The position numbers and the translations under genes were made by a program. The notes under the pieces were generated by a model, which did no database searches, had not been told where the DNA came from, and was given only the letters and a program-made list of their open reading frames with translations. DNA of 64,000 bases, taken from Pinisolibacter aquiterrae. GTDB taxonomy: Bacteria > Pseudomonadota > Alphaproteobacteria > Rhizobiales > Ancalomicrobiaceae. The stretch is taken from positions 1 to 64,000 of the forward strand of contig NZ_JAFNIH010000042.1 in NCBI RefSeq assembly GCF_019160155.1, read 5' to 3'. Below are positions 32,252 to 41,452 of this stretch, in pieces. How positions within the stretch are numbered: position 1 is the first letter of the stretch; the number at the start of each line of letters is the position of its first letter.

Positions 32252-33481
32252 ATGACCGAGCCCGCCGCCCTGCCCTCCTCGTTCGACGTCGCCGTGGTCG
32301 GTGCCGGACCGGCCGGCCTCGCAGCAGCGTTGCAGATCGCGCGATCCGGCTTCACGACCGCCCTGATCGCGCCGCCGACGAGGCCCGACGACGTCCGCAC
32401 CACAGCGCTCCTCGGCGGCTCCGTGCCCTTCCTGAAGCAGCTCGGCGTCTACGAGGCGATCGAGGCGGCCGGCGCGCCGCTCGCCACCATGCGCCTCGTC
32501 GACGTGACGCGCCGCCTCGTCCGCGCGCCGGAAGCCAATTTCCATGCCCGCGAGATCGGCCTCGCCGCCTTCGGCATCAACATCGTAAACCGCGACCTGA
32601 CCCGCATCCTCGACGAGGCCATCGCCGCCGAACCCGGCATCACCCGCATCGCCGAGCCGGTCGAGACCGTCGCTCCCCTCGCCGACCGCATCGACCTCGT
32701 CACCGCGAGCGGCGCCACCGTCTCCGCCCGTCTGGCGATCGCCGCCGACGGCAAGGGCTCGCGCCTGCGCGACGCCGCCGGCATCGACACCACCACCTGG
32801 GCCCATCCCCAGTCGGCGCTGGTGCTGAACCTCGCCCACGACGTGCCGCATCACGACGTCTCCACCGAGTTCCACACCCCGACCGGCCCCTATGTCCTGG
32901 TGCCGCTGCCGGGGAACCGCTCGTCGGTGGTGCTGATCGAGACGCCGGAGGAGGCCGAGCGCCTGCGCGCCCTCCCCGACGCCGATCTCGGCCTCGAACT
33001 GGAGCGCCGGGCCCATTCGCTGCTCGGTCGCATGACGGTGGAGCCGGGCCGGCAGGTGTGGCCGCTCTCCAGCCTGATCGCCAAATGCTACGGCCGCGCC
33101 CGCATCGCGCTGATCGGCGAGACCGCCCACACCTTCCCGCCGATCGGCGCGCAGGGCCTGAACCTGACGCTGCGCGACGTCGCCTCGCTCGCCGAGATCG
33201 TCACCGAGGCCCGCGGGCGCCACGACGACATCGGCGGCGCCGCGACACTGGCGAAATACGAGCGCGCCCGCCGGCTCGACGTCGAGACTCGCACGCGCGG
33301 GGTCGACCTCGCCAATCGCGCGCTCCTCTCCGACCTCCTGCCGGTCCAGGTGGCGCGCGCCTTCGGCTTTTTCCTCGCCGAACGGATCGGCCCCTTGCGC
33401 CGGCTGATCATGCGCGAGGGCCTGACCCCGAGCCTCGCCGCGCCCCGCCTGATGCGCGGGCTCGACCTCCCGCGCGGCTGA
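32252..33481 (+). CDS. FAD-dependent UbiH/COQ6-type monooxygenase
   Basis: A 409-aa flavoprotein hydroxylase of the UbiH/UbiF/UbiL family. Features: FDVAVVGAGPAGLAAALQIARSG (FAD dinucleotide motif), AIAADGKGSRLRDAAGI (DG motif), and ARIALIGETAHTFPPIGAQGLNLTLRDVASL, where GETAHTFPPIGAQGLN is the family's second FAD motif and the ubiquinone-hydroxylase signature. It probably hydroxylates the ring of a ubiquinone precursor at the inner membrane with NADPH and O2; which ring position cannot be told. It ends back to back with the CoA-transferase gene (TGATCA across the two stops). Confidence 0.9.
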   Translation: MTEPAALPSSFDVAVVGAGPAGLAAALQIARSGFTTALIAPPTRPDDVRTTALLGGSVPFLKQLGVYEAIEAAGAPLATMRLVDVTRRLVRAPEANFHAREIGLAAFGINIVNRDLTRILDEAIAAEPGITRIAEPVETVAPLADRIDLVTASGATVSARLAIAADGKGSRLRDAAGIDTTTWAHPQSALVLNLAHDVPHHDVSTEFHTPTGPYVLVPLPGNRSSVVLIETPEEAERLRALPDADLGLELERRAHSLLGRMTVEPGRQVWPLSSLIAKCYGRARIALIGETAHTFPPIGAQGLNLTLRDVASLAEIVTEARGRHDDIGGAATLAKYERARRLDVETRTRGVDLANRALLSDLLPVQVARAFGFFLAERIGPLRRLIMREGLTPSLAAPRLMRGLDLPRG

Positions 33482-34633
33482 TCAGGCGCCGAGATCGGCG
33501 AGGATCGCGGCGAGATCGCCCTCGCCGGGCGCCGCCACCACCGGCGCCGGGTCGCGGAACCCCGGCGCGATCGGCACGACACAGGCCGGAATCTCCCGCC
33601 CCGCCCCGAGATCGACCCGGCGATCGAAGAGCCCGCGCGCGACGAAATGCGGGTCGGCGAGCGCCTCCGAAAGGCTCGCCACCGGCATCACGCAGAAATC
33701 CGTCCCCGCCAGCACCGCGCCCCATTCGGCATGGGTCCGCGCCGCCACCGCCGCCGCCACCGCCGCGCGCGTCTCCGCCGGGGTGGCGTGATCGCGCCGC
33801 AGCGCCTTCGGCAGATCGATCAGATCGCAGAACGCCTGCCAGAACTTCTCTTCCAAGGCGCCGACCGCGAGCAGCCGGTCGTCGCCGGTGCGATAGAGCG
33901 AATAGCGCGGCAGCGAGCCGACGAAGACCGGCTCGCCCGGCGCCGGGAAGCGCCCCTCGACCGCCCCTTGCGCCTGGGCGAAGAAGGAGAAGGTGAACAT
34001 CGCGTCGGTCATGGCGACGTCGATCGTCGTGCCGCGCCCGGTCTTCTCGCGCAGGAGGAGCGCCAGCAGAATGTTGATCACTGCCGGGAAACTCCCCCCG
34101 GCGATGTCGGCGGCGAGAAGCCCCGGCATCTGCGGTTCGCCCGGCGCGTTCCGCCCGATCGACAGCGACCCGGTCACCGCCTGATAGTCGAGGTCGTGGC
34201 CGGCGAGCGGCGCGAGCGGCCCGCTCTGGCCGAAGCCGCTGATCGAGCAATGGACGAGACGCGGATTGAGCGCGGCGAGCCGCTCGTAGCCGAAGCCGAG
34301 CCGCTCCATCACCCCGGGTCGAAACTGCTCGATCACCACGTCGGCGCGGGCGAGGAGCGGCGCCAGCCGATCGAAGGCGTCGGGCGCCTTGAGATCGATC
34401 GTCACGACCTCCTTGCCGCGATTGAGCATGCCCCACCAGGCCGAGACCGCCGCCACGCCCTCGCCCATCATCGGCCCGTGGCGACGCATGTCCTCGCCGC
34501 CCGGCCGCTCGATCTTGATCACCCGGGCGCCGGCCTCGGCCAGCATCAGACTGGCGAGGGGCCCCGGCAGCAGGGTCGAGAAGTCGACGACGACGACCCC
34601 GTCGAGCGGACGGGGGGCGGACGGGACGGGCAT
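33482..34633 (-). CDS. CaiB/BaiF-type (family III) CoA-transferase
   Basis: A 383-aa family III CoA-transferase. Markers: LDGVVVVDFSTLLPGPLASLMLAEAGARVIKIERPGGEDMRR; NRGKEVVTIDLK; ISGFGQSGPLAPLAGHDLDYQA, with the catalytic Asp in the GHDLDYQA stretch; and EKFWQAFCDLI. The C-terminal small domain is complete. It moves CoA between acids; alpha-methylacyl-CoA racemase-like members also share this pattern. It lies 37 bp after the AEC transporter on the same strand and near a CoA-ester lyase, which suggests dicarboxylic acid-CoA chemistry, but this is inference. Confidence 0.9.
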   Translation of the reverse strand: MPVPSAPRPLDGVVVVDFSTLLPGPLASLMLAEAGARVIKIERPGGEDMRRHGPMMGEGVAAVSAWWGMLNRGKEVVTIDLKAPDAFDRLAPLLARADVVIEQFRPGVMERLGFGYERLAALNPRLVHCSISGFGQSGPLAPLAGHDLDYQAVTGSLSIGRNAPGEPQMPGLLAADIAGGSFPAVINILLALLLREKTGRGTTIDVAMTDAMFTFSFFAQAQGAVEGRFPAPGEPVFVGSLPRYSLYRTGDDRLLAVGALEEKFWQAFCDLIDLPKALRRDHATPAETRAAVAAAVAARTHAEWGAVLAGTDFCVMPVASLSEALADPHFVARGLFDRRVDLGAGREIPACVVPIAPGFRDPAPVVAAPGEGDLAAILADLGA

Positions 34634-34670
34634 GGCGATTCCTCACGGTTCGTTGTTCTGAACCGCGAGC

Positions 34671-35633
34671 TTAAGGGGCGACGGCGAAGGTCGGCAACAG
34701 ATCGTGGGTGATCAACCACAGGAAGCCGGTGACGGTCGCGACCGACACCAGCGTGCCGATCAGCACGATCGTCGAGGCCTGGGCGACATGGGTGTGATAC
34801 TGCTGCGCCAGCACGTAGACGTTCAGCGCCGGCGGCAGACAGGCCATCATCAGCGCCGTCATCAACCACACCTTGTCGAAGCCGCCGATCCAGGTCAGCA
34901 GCGCGAAGACGAGAATGGGGTGGACGATCAGCTTGATCGCCAGCACCACCGGCACCTCGGCGGTGATCTTCTCGACCGGCCGGAGCCCGACCGTCACGCC
35001 CATGGCGAAGAGCGCGCAAGGCGCCGCCGCCTGCATCAGCGAGGTCAGCATCTTGTCGACCATCACCGGCGGATGGAACTGCACCGCCGCCGCCGCCACC
35101 CCGACGATCGTCGCCAGGATGAAGGGATGGAGGAAGATGCGCTTCAAGATGATGATCGCGGTCGAGGCGGGGCTCTGCCGCTCGCCCGAGAGCGCCATCA
35201 GGAGCGGCACCAGCGTGAAGAGGAGCGCGTTGTCGAAACAGAAGACCAGCGCCGTCGGCACCGTCGCCGCCGGCCCGAGGGTGGCGAGCGTCAGGCCCGG
35301 GCCCATGTAGCCGATGTTGGAATAGGCGCCGGCCACCGCCGTGATCGTCGCCGGGCGCAGGGACCCGTGATTGAAGATCAGGCCCGCCACCAGCGCGAGG
35401 GCGAACATCGCATAGGTGGAGAAGGTGGTGGTCGCCACATAGGCCCAATTGGTCAACTGCTCGATCGGCGTCTTCGACAGGAGCTGGAAGAACAGCGCCG
35501 GCAGCGAGACGTAGACGATGAAGAAGTTGAGCCACACCAGCCCCTCGGCCGGCAGCTTGCGCCATTTGCCGCAGGCCCAGCCGATGAAGATCAGCCCGAA
35601 GAACGGCAGCGCGAGGTTGAGAACCTGTTCCAT
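34671..35633 (-). CDS. AEC-family transporter
   Basis: A 320-aa inner-membrane carrier of the auxin efflux carrier family with ten helices in two inverted halves. Family marks: [52 protein letters not shown] in the first half, and [15 protein letters not shown] and [15 protein letters not shown] in the second. Bacterial AEC proteins carry malate, malonate or related acids. Promoter-proximal gene of the pair with the CoA-transferase, consistent with uptake of a carboxylic acid that is then activated. Confidence 0.88.
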   Translation of the reverse strand: MEQVLNLALPFFGLIFIGWACGKWRKLPAEGLVWLNFFIVYVSLPALFFQLLSKTPIEQLTNWAYVATTTFSTYAMFALALVAGLIFNHGSLRPATITAVAGAYSNIGYMGPGLTLATLGPAATVPTALVFCFDNALLFTLVPLLMALSGERQSPASTAIIILKRIFLHPFILATIVGVAAAAVQFHPPVMVDKMLTSLMQAAAPCALFAMGVTVGLRPVEKITAEVPVVLAIKLIVHPILVFALLTWIGGFDKVWLMTALMMACLPPALNVYVLAQQYHTHVAQASTIVLIGTLVSVATVTGFLWLITHDLLPTFAVAP

Positions 35634-35872
35634 GGGGCTCCGGGCGATGGACGGCGAGGCGAAAGGGCCCGGATCGCGCCCGGGAACGAGCCGCGACGAT
35701 GGGGGGAAGGCCGCCGGCCTGTCAACGAAGGCGTACCTCGCGACCCATGCGTGGGGCGAGCATCAGACTTTCAGACACTTGTGCACCGCACCCCGGCGAT
35801 CTACGAGCTTTCAACCGTTTTGCAATGCGCGCCGAGACCCGTTTCAGCCGGTTCGCCGCCCAGGAGGTTCCC

Positions 35873-36925
35873 ATGACCACCAAGACCCCCAAGGCCTTCT
35901 TCAAGCCCCTCGCCATCGGCGCGCCGGAGCCCTTCCGCGAGCTGCCGGTGACGCTCGAGCGCATGATCCACTTCGTGCCGCCGCACATGGAGAAGGTCCG
36001 CGCCAAGGTGCCGGAACTCGCCGCCAAGGTCGACGTCGTGCTCGGCAATCTCGAGGACGCCATCCCGGCGGATCAGAAGATCAACGCCCGCAAGGGCTTC
36101 ATCGAGATGGGCAAGGCGACCGACTTCGCGAGCCTCGGCACCGGCCTGTGGACCCGCATCAACTGCCTGAACTCCCCCTGGGTGCTCGACGACGTGACCG
36201 AGATCGTCGCAGAACTCGGCGACAAGCTCGACGTGATCATGCTGCCGAAGGTCGAGGGTCCCTGGGACATCCACTTCCTCGACCAGCTCCTCGCCCAACT
36301 CGAGGCGAAGCACGGCGTGACGAAGCCGATCCTCATCCACGCCATCCTCGAGACCGCCGAAGGCGTCAAGAACGTCGAGGCGATCGCCACCGCCTCCCCC
36401 CGCATGCACGGCATGAGCCTGGGCCCGGCCGATCTCGCCGCCTCGCGCGGCATGAAGACCACCCGCGTCGGCGGCGGTCATCCCGAGTATCAGGTGCTCC
36501 AGGACGCGAACGGTGACGCGCCCCGCACCCGCTTCCAGCAGGACCTCTGGCACTACACGGTCGCCAAGATGGTCGACGCCTGCCAGTCGGCCGGAATCAA
36601 GGCCTTCTACGGCCCCTTCGGCGACTTCGCCGACCTCGCCGCCTGCGAGGCACAGTTCCGCAACGCCTTCCTGATGGGCTGCCTCGGCGCCTGGTCGCTG
36701 CACCCGACCCAGATCGACATCGCCAAGCGCGTGTTCTCGCCCGATCCCGGTGAAGTGGCCTTCGCCAAGAAGATCCTCGACGCCATGCCCGACGGCACCG
36801 GCGCCGTCATGATCGACGGCAAGATGCAGGACGACGCCACCTGGAAACAGGCCAAGGTCATCGTCGACCTCGCCCGTCTGGTCGCCTCCAAGGACCCCGA
36901 CCTCGCCGCCGCCTACGCGCTCTGA
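35873..36925 (+). CDS. HpcH/HpaI-type CoA-ester lyase (malyl-CoA lyase-like)
   Basis: A 350-aa citrate-lyase-beta-type TIM barrel enzyme that splits CoA esters such as malyl-CoA or methylmalyl-CoA. Visible: [15 protein letters not shown] near the start, [13 protein letters not shown] (metal-ligand acid region), [23 protein letters not shown] (second acid ligand), [15 protein letters not shown], and [23 protein letters not shown] ribosome site lies before the ATG. A strong bidirectional hairpin follows. The adjacent CoA-transferase and AEC carrier on the opposite strand make a dicarboxylate-CoA pathway plausible. The exact substrate is not decidable from sequence. Confidence 0.85.
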   Translation: MTTKTPKAFFKPLAIGAPEPFRELPVTLERMIHFVPPHMEKVRAKVPELAAKVDVVLGNLEDAIPADQKINARKGFIEMGKATDFASLGTGLWTRINCLNSPWVLDDVTEIVAELGDKLDVIMLPKVEGPWDIHFLDQLLAQLEAKHGVTKPILIHAILETAEGVKNVEAIATASPRMHGMSLGPADLAASRGMKTTRVGGGHPEYQVLQDANGDAPRTRFQQDLWHYTVAKMVDACQSAGIKAFYGPFGDFADLAACEAQFRNAFLMGCLGAWSLHPTQIDIAKRVFSPDPGEVAFAKKILDAMPDGTGAVMIDGKMQDDATWKQAKVIVDLARLVASKDPDLAAAYAL

Positions 36926-36942
36926 CGATCGTATTTTTCGCG

Positions 36943-36980
36943 AGATGTGGCCCCGTTCGACCGCGAACGGGGCCACATCT
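36943..36980. terminator. Perfect 17-bp stem-loop
   Basis: The arms 36943-36959 (AGATGTGGCCCCGTTCG) and 36964-36980 are exact complements with an ACCG loop, 18 bp after the lyase stop. TATTTTT precedes and TTTACG follows, so it can terminate in both directions. It is the longest perfect hairpin noticed in the window. Confidence 0.75.
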
Positions 36981-37124
36981 TTACGATTTCAGAGAAAAAG
37001 ACGTCGCGCGAACCGATTCGAGGCGTCGTTTTGCTGCATTGCGAACTTGACTCTCGCAGTGCCGTCGTGGTCGTCTCGGACCGATGGGTTGGGCCCGGTG
37101 GCGACTCTCTCGGGAGTTTCGCCG

Positions 37125-37487
37125 ATGGTGTTGAGGAGTGGGGCGTTGACGCAAGAGTCGAGGATCCGCGCCGCCAGATACGGCATCGGTCAGGTCGTCC
37201 GCCACCGCGTCTATCCGTTCCGTGGCGTCGTCTTCGACGTCGATCCGGTCTTCTCCAACACCGAGGAATGGTGGGAGGCGATCCCCGAGGACGTCCGTCC
37301 GAACAAGGATCAGCCCTTCTACCATCTCTACGCCGAGAACGCGGAGAACGAATACGTCGCCTATGTCTCCGAGCAGAACCTGCTGCCCGACGACACCGGC
37401 GAACCGCTGCGCCATCCCCAGATCGAGGAAGCCTTCCTCGAGGCCGACGACGGCTCCCTGGTGGCGCGTCACCACGCGGTGAACTGA
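37125..37487 (+). CDS. hspQ: Heat shock protein HspQ
   Basis: HspQ, a small hemimethylated-DNA-binding-fold protein that acts in bacteria as a specificity enhancer for Lon protease and influences DnaA levels. The family core is continuous: YGIGQVVRHRVYPFRGVVFDVDPVFSNTEEWW, RPNKDQPFYHLYAENAENEYVAYVSEQNLLPD. Start choice is unclear. The ATG at 37125 (120 aa, GGGAG upstream) is listed, but a TTG at 37146 has a better-placed GAGGAG and gives a length nearer the family norm. Followed by a classic intrinsic terminator, so it is a single-gene unit. Confidence 0.88.
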   Translation: MVLRSGALTQESRIRAARYGIGQVVRHRVYPFRGVVFDVDPVFSNTEEWWEAIPEDVRPNKDQPFYHLYAENAENEYVAYVSEQNLLPDDTGEPLRHPQIEEAFLEADDGSLVARHHAVN

Positions 37488-37519
37488 CGAAACGGTCGCG
37501 CGCCACGAACGTCACCGAA

Positions 37520-37546
37520 GGCCCGGAGCGATCCCGGGCCTTTTTT
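37520..37546 (+). terminator. Rho-independent terminator of hspQ
   Basis: GGCCCGG / CCGGGCC, 7-bp stem with a 7-base loop, followed directly by six T. It sits 33 bp after the hspQ stop and is the most typical intrinsic terminator in the window. Confidence 0.88.
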
Positions 37547-37586
37547 CATGCGCGTCCGAGCGGACGTCGCGACGACGCCCGCGCCG

Positions 37587-38600
37587 TCACGGCGCGGGGG
37601 AGGCCGGGGCCGGCGCCTGAAGCGGCGGCACGTATTTGCCCTGCGCCAGCCGCATCACCGTTCCGGCGAGGAAGCCGGCGATGATCAGATTGGCGAGCAC
37701 GAACAGGACCGGCGCCAGCATCGCCACGGTGCCCCCGGCGCCGCGCTCGACCATCCTGAGCGCGCCGAGCGGCAGCGCCGCGATGGCGAAGCTGTAGGCC
37801 CAATAGGGCGCGCCGAAGGGCTGTTCCCTGAGCCACGGGATCAGCCGCGCCAGGATCGCCGCCTGCAGCAGACCGTAGCCGAACAGCGCGAGCGCGACCG
37901 TGTCGGGCGCCCCGGAGGTCACCGACAGCCACGCGACCAACCCGACCGCCGGCGGCGCCATGTGGATACCGAGCGTGGCGCGGATCGGCAGGGGCAGCGG
38001 CGCCTGGGTCAGGAGGCGCGTCCACAGGAGCGCCTCGATGACGATCCACGAGAGCGCGCCGACGCCGAAGGCCATGGTCGCGGCATCGCCGACCCCGAGC
38101 GCGGCGAGCGACATCGCCGCGACGAAGGAGCCGCCGACGGTCGGCAGATAGAGCACCGGGGTCGTCGCCTCCACCGCCCGCCCGCCGGTCCAGAGCCGGC
38201 CGACGAACCACAGCGCGAAACCGATCTGGGCGAAGATCTCGACCCACAGGAGCCCGCGCGCGACGGCGCCGAGAAGCGGCATCGCCGCCAGCGCGGCGAT
38301 CATGCCGGAGAGCGGCACCAGGGCGATGAAACCGCCGGCGATCGGGTTCTTCGCCTCGCCCACCGCAGCCGGCCGCGCGACGATCCACTTGGCCACGAAC
38401 AGGATCAGAAGCCCCACCCAGACCGCGAAGGCGAGAAGCGCCAGCCCGTCGGCGATCGCCGACGGCCAGCCCCACAGCCGCGCCACCACCCGCCAGCCGT
38501 TGGAGAGCCCGCCGAGACCCAGCACCATGCCGAAGAAGGCGGCGGGGATCCGGGCGACGAAGGGGGCGGAGGGTGCTGCGGACGGCGCCTTGTCGGACAT
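37587..38600 (-). CDS. TDT/SLAC1-family transporter (TehA-like)
   Basis: A 337-aa inner-membrane protein with ten helices of the tellurite-resistance/dicarboxylate transporter family. It begins VARIPAAFFGMVLGLGGLSNGWR, the usual PxxFGMVLGLxGLxNxWR motif, and has YLPTVGGSFVAA and GIHMAPPAVGLVA later, the helix-breaking glycines that line the anion pore. Members are anion channels or exporters. The predicted substrate is not resolvable. Monocistronic between the hspQ terminator and the ClC gene. Confidence 0.88.
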   Translation of the reverse strand: MSDKAPSAAPSAPFVARIPAAFFGMVLGLGGLSNGWRVVARLWGWPSAIADGLALLAFAVWVGLLILFVAKWIVARPAAVGEAKNPIAGGFIALVPLSGMIAALAAMPLLGAVARGLLWVEIFAQIGFALWFVGRLWTGGRAVEATTPVLYLPTVGGSFVAAMSLAALGVGDAATMAFGVGALSWIVIEALLWTRLLTQAPLPLPIRATLGIHMAPPAVGLVAWLSVTSGAPDTVALALFGYGLLQAAILARLIPWLREQPFGAPYWAYSFAIAALPLGALRMVERGAGGTVAMLAPVLFVLANLIIAGFLAGTVMRLAQGKYVPPLQAPAPASPAP

Positions 38601-38712
38601 CGCGAACCTCGACTGACGAAACATATTCGAAGGACCTGATATCAGATCCCTCGCGTCGAGGGGAGCGTCCCGCGCGTCGCGGCACGCATCGAGCGAGGCG
38701 CCCCGAGACGCG

Positions 38713-40116
38713 TCAGCGCACCCGCACCGGCGGCAGTGTGTCGGGCTCGCGCGCCCCGGCGCCACCCTCGTCGTCGCGGTCGTCGCCGTCCCGCTCCGAT
38801 GTCGCCGGGCGGCCGGTCTTGCGGCCGAGATCGACCAGGAAATCGTCGGCGAGGCTGCGATAGAGCGGCTCCGGCGCCACCATGCGCGACAGACCGAAGC
38901 CGAGCATGGCGGCGATCATCAGCGGGATGACGTTGCCGTGGTTGTCGGTCATCTCCATGATGATGACGAAGGCGGTCATCGGCGACTGCACCACGCCGGC
39001 GAAATAGGCGGCCATGCCCAGCACCGCGACGAGCCCGGCCTGGTCGCTGTGGAAGATCCAGCCGATCCAGCTGCCGAGCCCCGCCCCGACCGAAAGCGAC
39101 GGCGCGAAGATGCCGCCGGGAATGCCCGACACGGCGGAGGCGAGCGTCGAGACGAATTTGCCGATCCAGAACAGTGGCGCCGCCTCGCCGCCCTCGATCA
39201 CGCCGCGCGCCTGCTCGTAGCCGGTGCCGAAGGTGACGCCGCCGCTGGCGACGCCGATCACCGCGACGGTCAAGCCGCAGATCAGCGCCACGACGACCTC
39301 GCGCCTGAGACCGACCGGGGCGCACCACCGCCGGATCCAGCGCGAGCCCGTGAGCATCCAGCGCGAGAAGAGCCCGCCGACGATGCCGCCGACGATGCCG
39401 CACACCGCCACCATCAGCCAGTCGTGGACCGTGGCGACCCGCCCCTCGGCCGAGCCGAAATAAGTGTAGTCGCCGAGCAGCGCCATCGAGGCGAGGCCGG
39501 CGATGATCACCGTGTAGAGCACCAGACCGTTGGTGCGTTGCTCGAAGGCGCGGCTCATCTCCTCGATGGCGAAGACGATCCCGGCGAGCGGCGTGTTGAA
39601 GGCGCCGGCGATCCCGGCGGCCGAGCCGGCGAGGATCAGCGCCTTCTCGCGCTGCACCCCGCCCCAGATGCCGAATTGCAGCATCACGCCGGCGCCGATC
39701 TGCACCGTCGGTCCCTCGCGGCCGATCGAGGCCCCGCTCGCCAGTCCCAGGGTGGTGAAGGCGATCTTCGCCAGGATCACCCGGGGCGACAGCAACGTCA
39801 GCCGATCGTCGGTCGACTTGAGATCGCGCGCGGCGATCGCCTGGGGAATGCCGCTGCCGGCCGCCGCCGGCGCCTGGGCGCGCGTGCCCCAGCGGATCGC
39901 CGCGAAGCCGAGCGGCGTCACCAGGAGCGGCAGCCACCAGATCTTCGCTTCCTCGAACAGGAACAGATTCTGCCCGGCATTGGAGAGCATCGCGAAGCCG
40001 ACGCTCGCCAGCCCGACGAAGAGCGCGCCCAACCAGAAGACCAGCCGGCGCTGCCACATCAGCTTGGACAAGAAACGAGCCGACAGCCGGCGACGATTGA
40101 TCTTCGGGTCTCTCAT
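38713..40116 (-). CDS. ClC-family chloride channel/transporter
   Basis: A 467-aa ClC protein. Anion-binding motifs are present in order: GSGIPQ (A..GSGIPQAIAARD), GREGPTVQIG with the gating glutamate, and GIPGGIFAPSLSVGAGLGSWIG. A GSAAGIAGAFNTPLAGIVFAIEEMSR stretch is also typical. A Gln/Ala-free hydrophilic tail of about 30 residues (Arg, Asp, Glu-rich) follows the last helix and there are no CBS domains. Whether it is a channel or a Cl-/H+ exchanger is not decided here. Start at 40116, the first Met before the cytoplasmic RRRLSARFLSK segment. Confidence 0.92.
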   Translation of the reverse strand: MRDPKINRRRLSARFLSKLMWQRRLVFWLGALFVGLASVGFAMLSNAGQNLFLFEEAKIWWLPLLVTPLGFAAIRWGTRAQAPAAAGSGIPQAIAARDLKSTDDRLTLLSPRVILAKIAFTTLGLASGASIGREGPTVQIGAGVMLQFGIWGGVQREKALILAGSAAGIAGAFNTPLAGIVFAIEEMSRAFEQRTNGLVLYTVIIAGLASMALLGDYTYFGSAEGRVATVHDWLMVAVCGIVGGIVGGLFSRWMLTGSRWIRRWCAPVGLRREVVVALICGLTVAVIGVASGGVTFGTGYEQARGVIEGGEAAPLFWIGKFVSTLASAVSGIPGGIFAPSLSVGAGLGSWIGWIFHSDQAGLVAVLGMAAYFAGVVQSPMTAFVIIMEMTDNHGNVIPLMIAAMLGFGLSRMVAPEPLYRSLADDFLVDLGRKTGRPATSERDGDDRDDEGGAGAREPDTLPPVRVR

Positions 40117-40324
40117 GGGCTCGCGGCGTCTTCCGGTGACGAAGCGACGGAGACACGCGTCTCGGCGGCGGGACTGCGGCTCGGTCGGAAAGGGGAGAGA
40201 ACGGACGAAGTCACGACCATAACAGGATCGACCTCGCGTTGAACCCCAAAACGCGTGCCGCTCCTCCGCCCCGTGTCGCACGCGGCGCCCGACCCGCGCG
40301 CGCCGCGCGCGGTTGCCCCTGCCC

Positions 40325-41452
40325 TCACCGGAAGGTGCGCAGGTAGTACCCCTCGAAGATCCGCTTCAGCCAATGGAACACGATCGACTTCGGCCCGACG
40401 AAATTGAACGTCTCGTTGCGGAACACCACCATGCCGGCGTCGAGCGTGTCGACGATGCAGATCAGTTCCGGCTTGAAGTCGACGCTCGGCGCCCGTCCCG
40501 CGAGCGTCGCCACCACGTTGACGGCCGCTGCCTTGGCCTGGAGATCGGCCTGATGGGCCTGTTTCGGCATCCAGTCCGGTCCGGGGAAGGAGCCGGCGTC
40601 GCCGACCACCCAGACGCCCGGCCGTCCCTCGACCCGGCACTTCGTATCCGCGACGATCATCCCGCCGGGCGACAGCGGCAGATCGGCGTTCGAAAGCCAC
40701 GCCGGGCCGGTCAGCCCGGGCATGAAGAGGATCAGATCGGCCGCGATCTCGCCGCCCTCGGTGACGACCTTGTTCGCCTCGAGCCGCACCATCTTGTGGC
40801 CGAGATGGGTGCGGATGCCGCGCTTGGCCATTTCCGCCAGGAGCCCGTCGACCGCCTTCGGCCCGAGTCGCTGCCCCGGCCGCGTCGCCGGATTGAAGAA
40901 GACGATCTCGAATTTGTCGCGCCGCCCCTGCTTCCTGAGCACAGTCTCGATGATGAACAGGAATTCGAACATCGGGCCGCCACGCATGGCGCCCTGCTCG
41001 TTGGGATTGGTGGCGAAGCCGACGGCGATGGTGCCGCCCGAGAGCGCGTCGAGCCGGCGCTCGATCTCCTCGCCGACTGCGATCCCTTCACACGGGATCA
41101 ACGCGTGTTCGATGCCCGGCAGCTTGCGGATGAAGCGGCCGCCGGTGGCGATCACCAACTGGTCGTTGGCGTGAGAGCCCGCGTCGGTCAGCACCGTCCG
41201 CCCGCCGTCGGCGAGCCCGGTCACCGAGGCCTGGACGTAGGTCACCTTCTGCTCGCGAAAGAAATGGGCGAGCGGGATCTTCAGATCCTCGCCCTTCCTG
41301 AGATGCGTCGGGATCCAGATCGTGCTCGGCAGATAGTGCAGGTGATCGCGCGGCGAGATCACCGTGATCTCCCCGGCATGCCCGGCGCGCCGCAATTGGC
41401 GCACCGTGCTCAGAGCGCCGAAACCCGACCCCAGAACCGTGACGTTGCTCAA
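40325..41452 (-). CDS. SQR-like FAD-dependent oxidoreductase
   Basis: A 375-aa two-dinucleotide-domain flavoprotein of the sulfide:quinone reductase/NDH-2 superfamily. FAD motif VTVLGSGFGALSTVRQLR at the N-terminus; LPSTIWIPTHLRKGEDLKIPL is the usual SQR-like segment; WVVGDAGSFPG is the second FAD motif; the C-terminal IVFHWLKRIFEGYYLRT is an amphipathic membrane anchor. Candidate redox Cys are in IPCEGIAVG and TKCRVEG. Sulfide oxidation is therefore possible, but Type III-like or other quinone reductases share the pattern. Translation starts at a TTG overlapping the upstream stop (TTGA), with GGAGG upstream, so it is coupled to the ferritin-like gene. Confidence 0.82.
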   Translation of the reverse strand: MSNVTVLGSGFGALSTVRQLRRAGHAGEITVISPRDHLHYLPSTIWIPTHLRKGEDLKIPLAHFFREQKVTYVQASVTGLADGGRTVLTDAGSHANDQLVIATGGRFIRKLPGIEHALIPCEGIAVGEEIERRLDALSGGTIAVGFATNPNEQGAMRGGPMFEFLFIIETVLRKQGRRDKFEIVFFNPATRPGQRLGPKAVDGLLAEMAKRGIRTHLGHKMVRLEANKVVTEGGEIAADLILFMPGLTGPAWLSNADLPLSPGGMIVADTKCRVEGRPGVWVVGDAGSFPGPDWMPKQAHQADLQAKAAAVNVVATLAGRAPSVDFKPELICIVDTLDAGMVVFRNETFNFVGPKSIVFHWLKRIFEGYYLRTFR

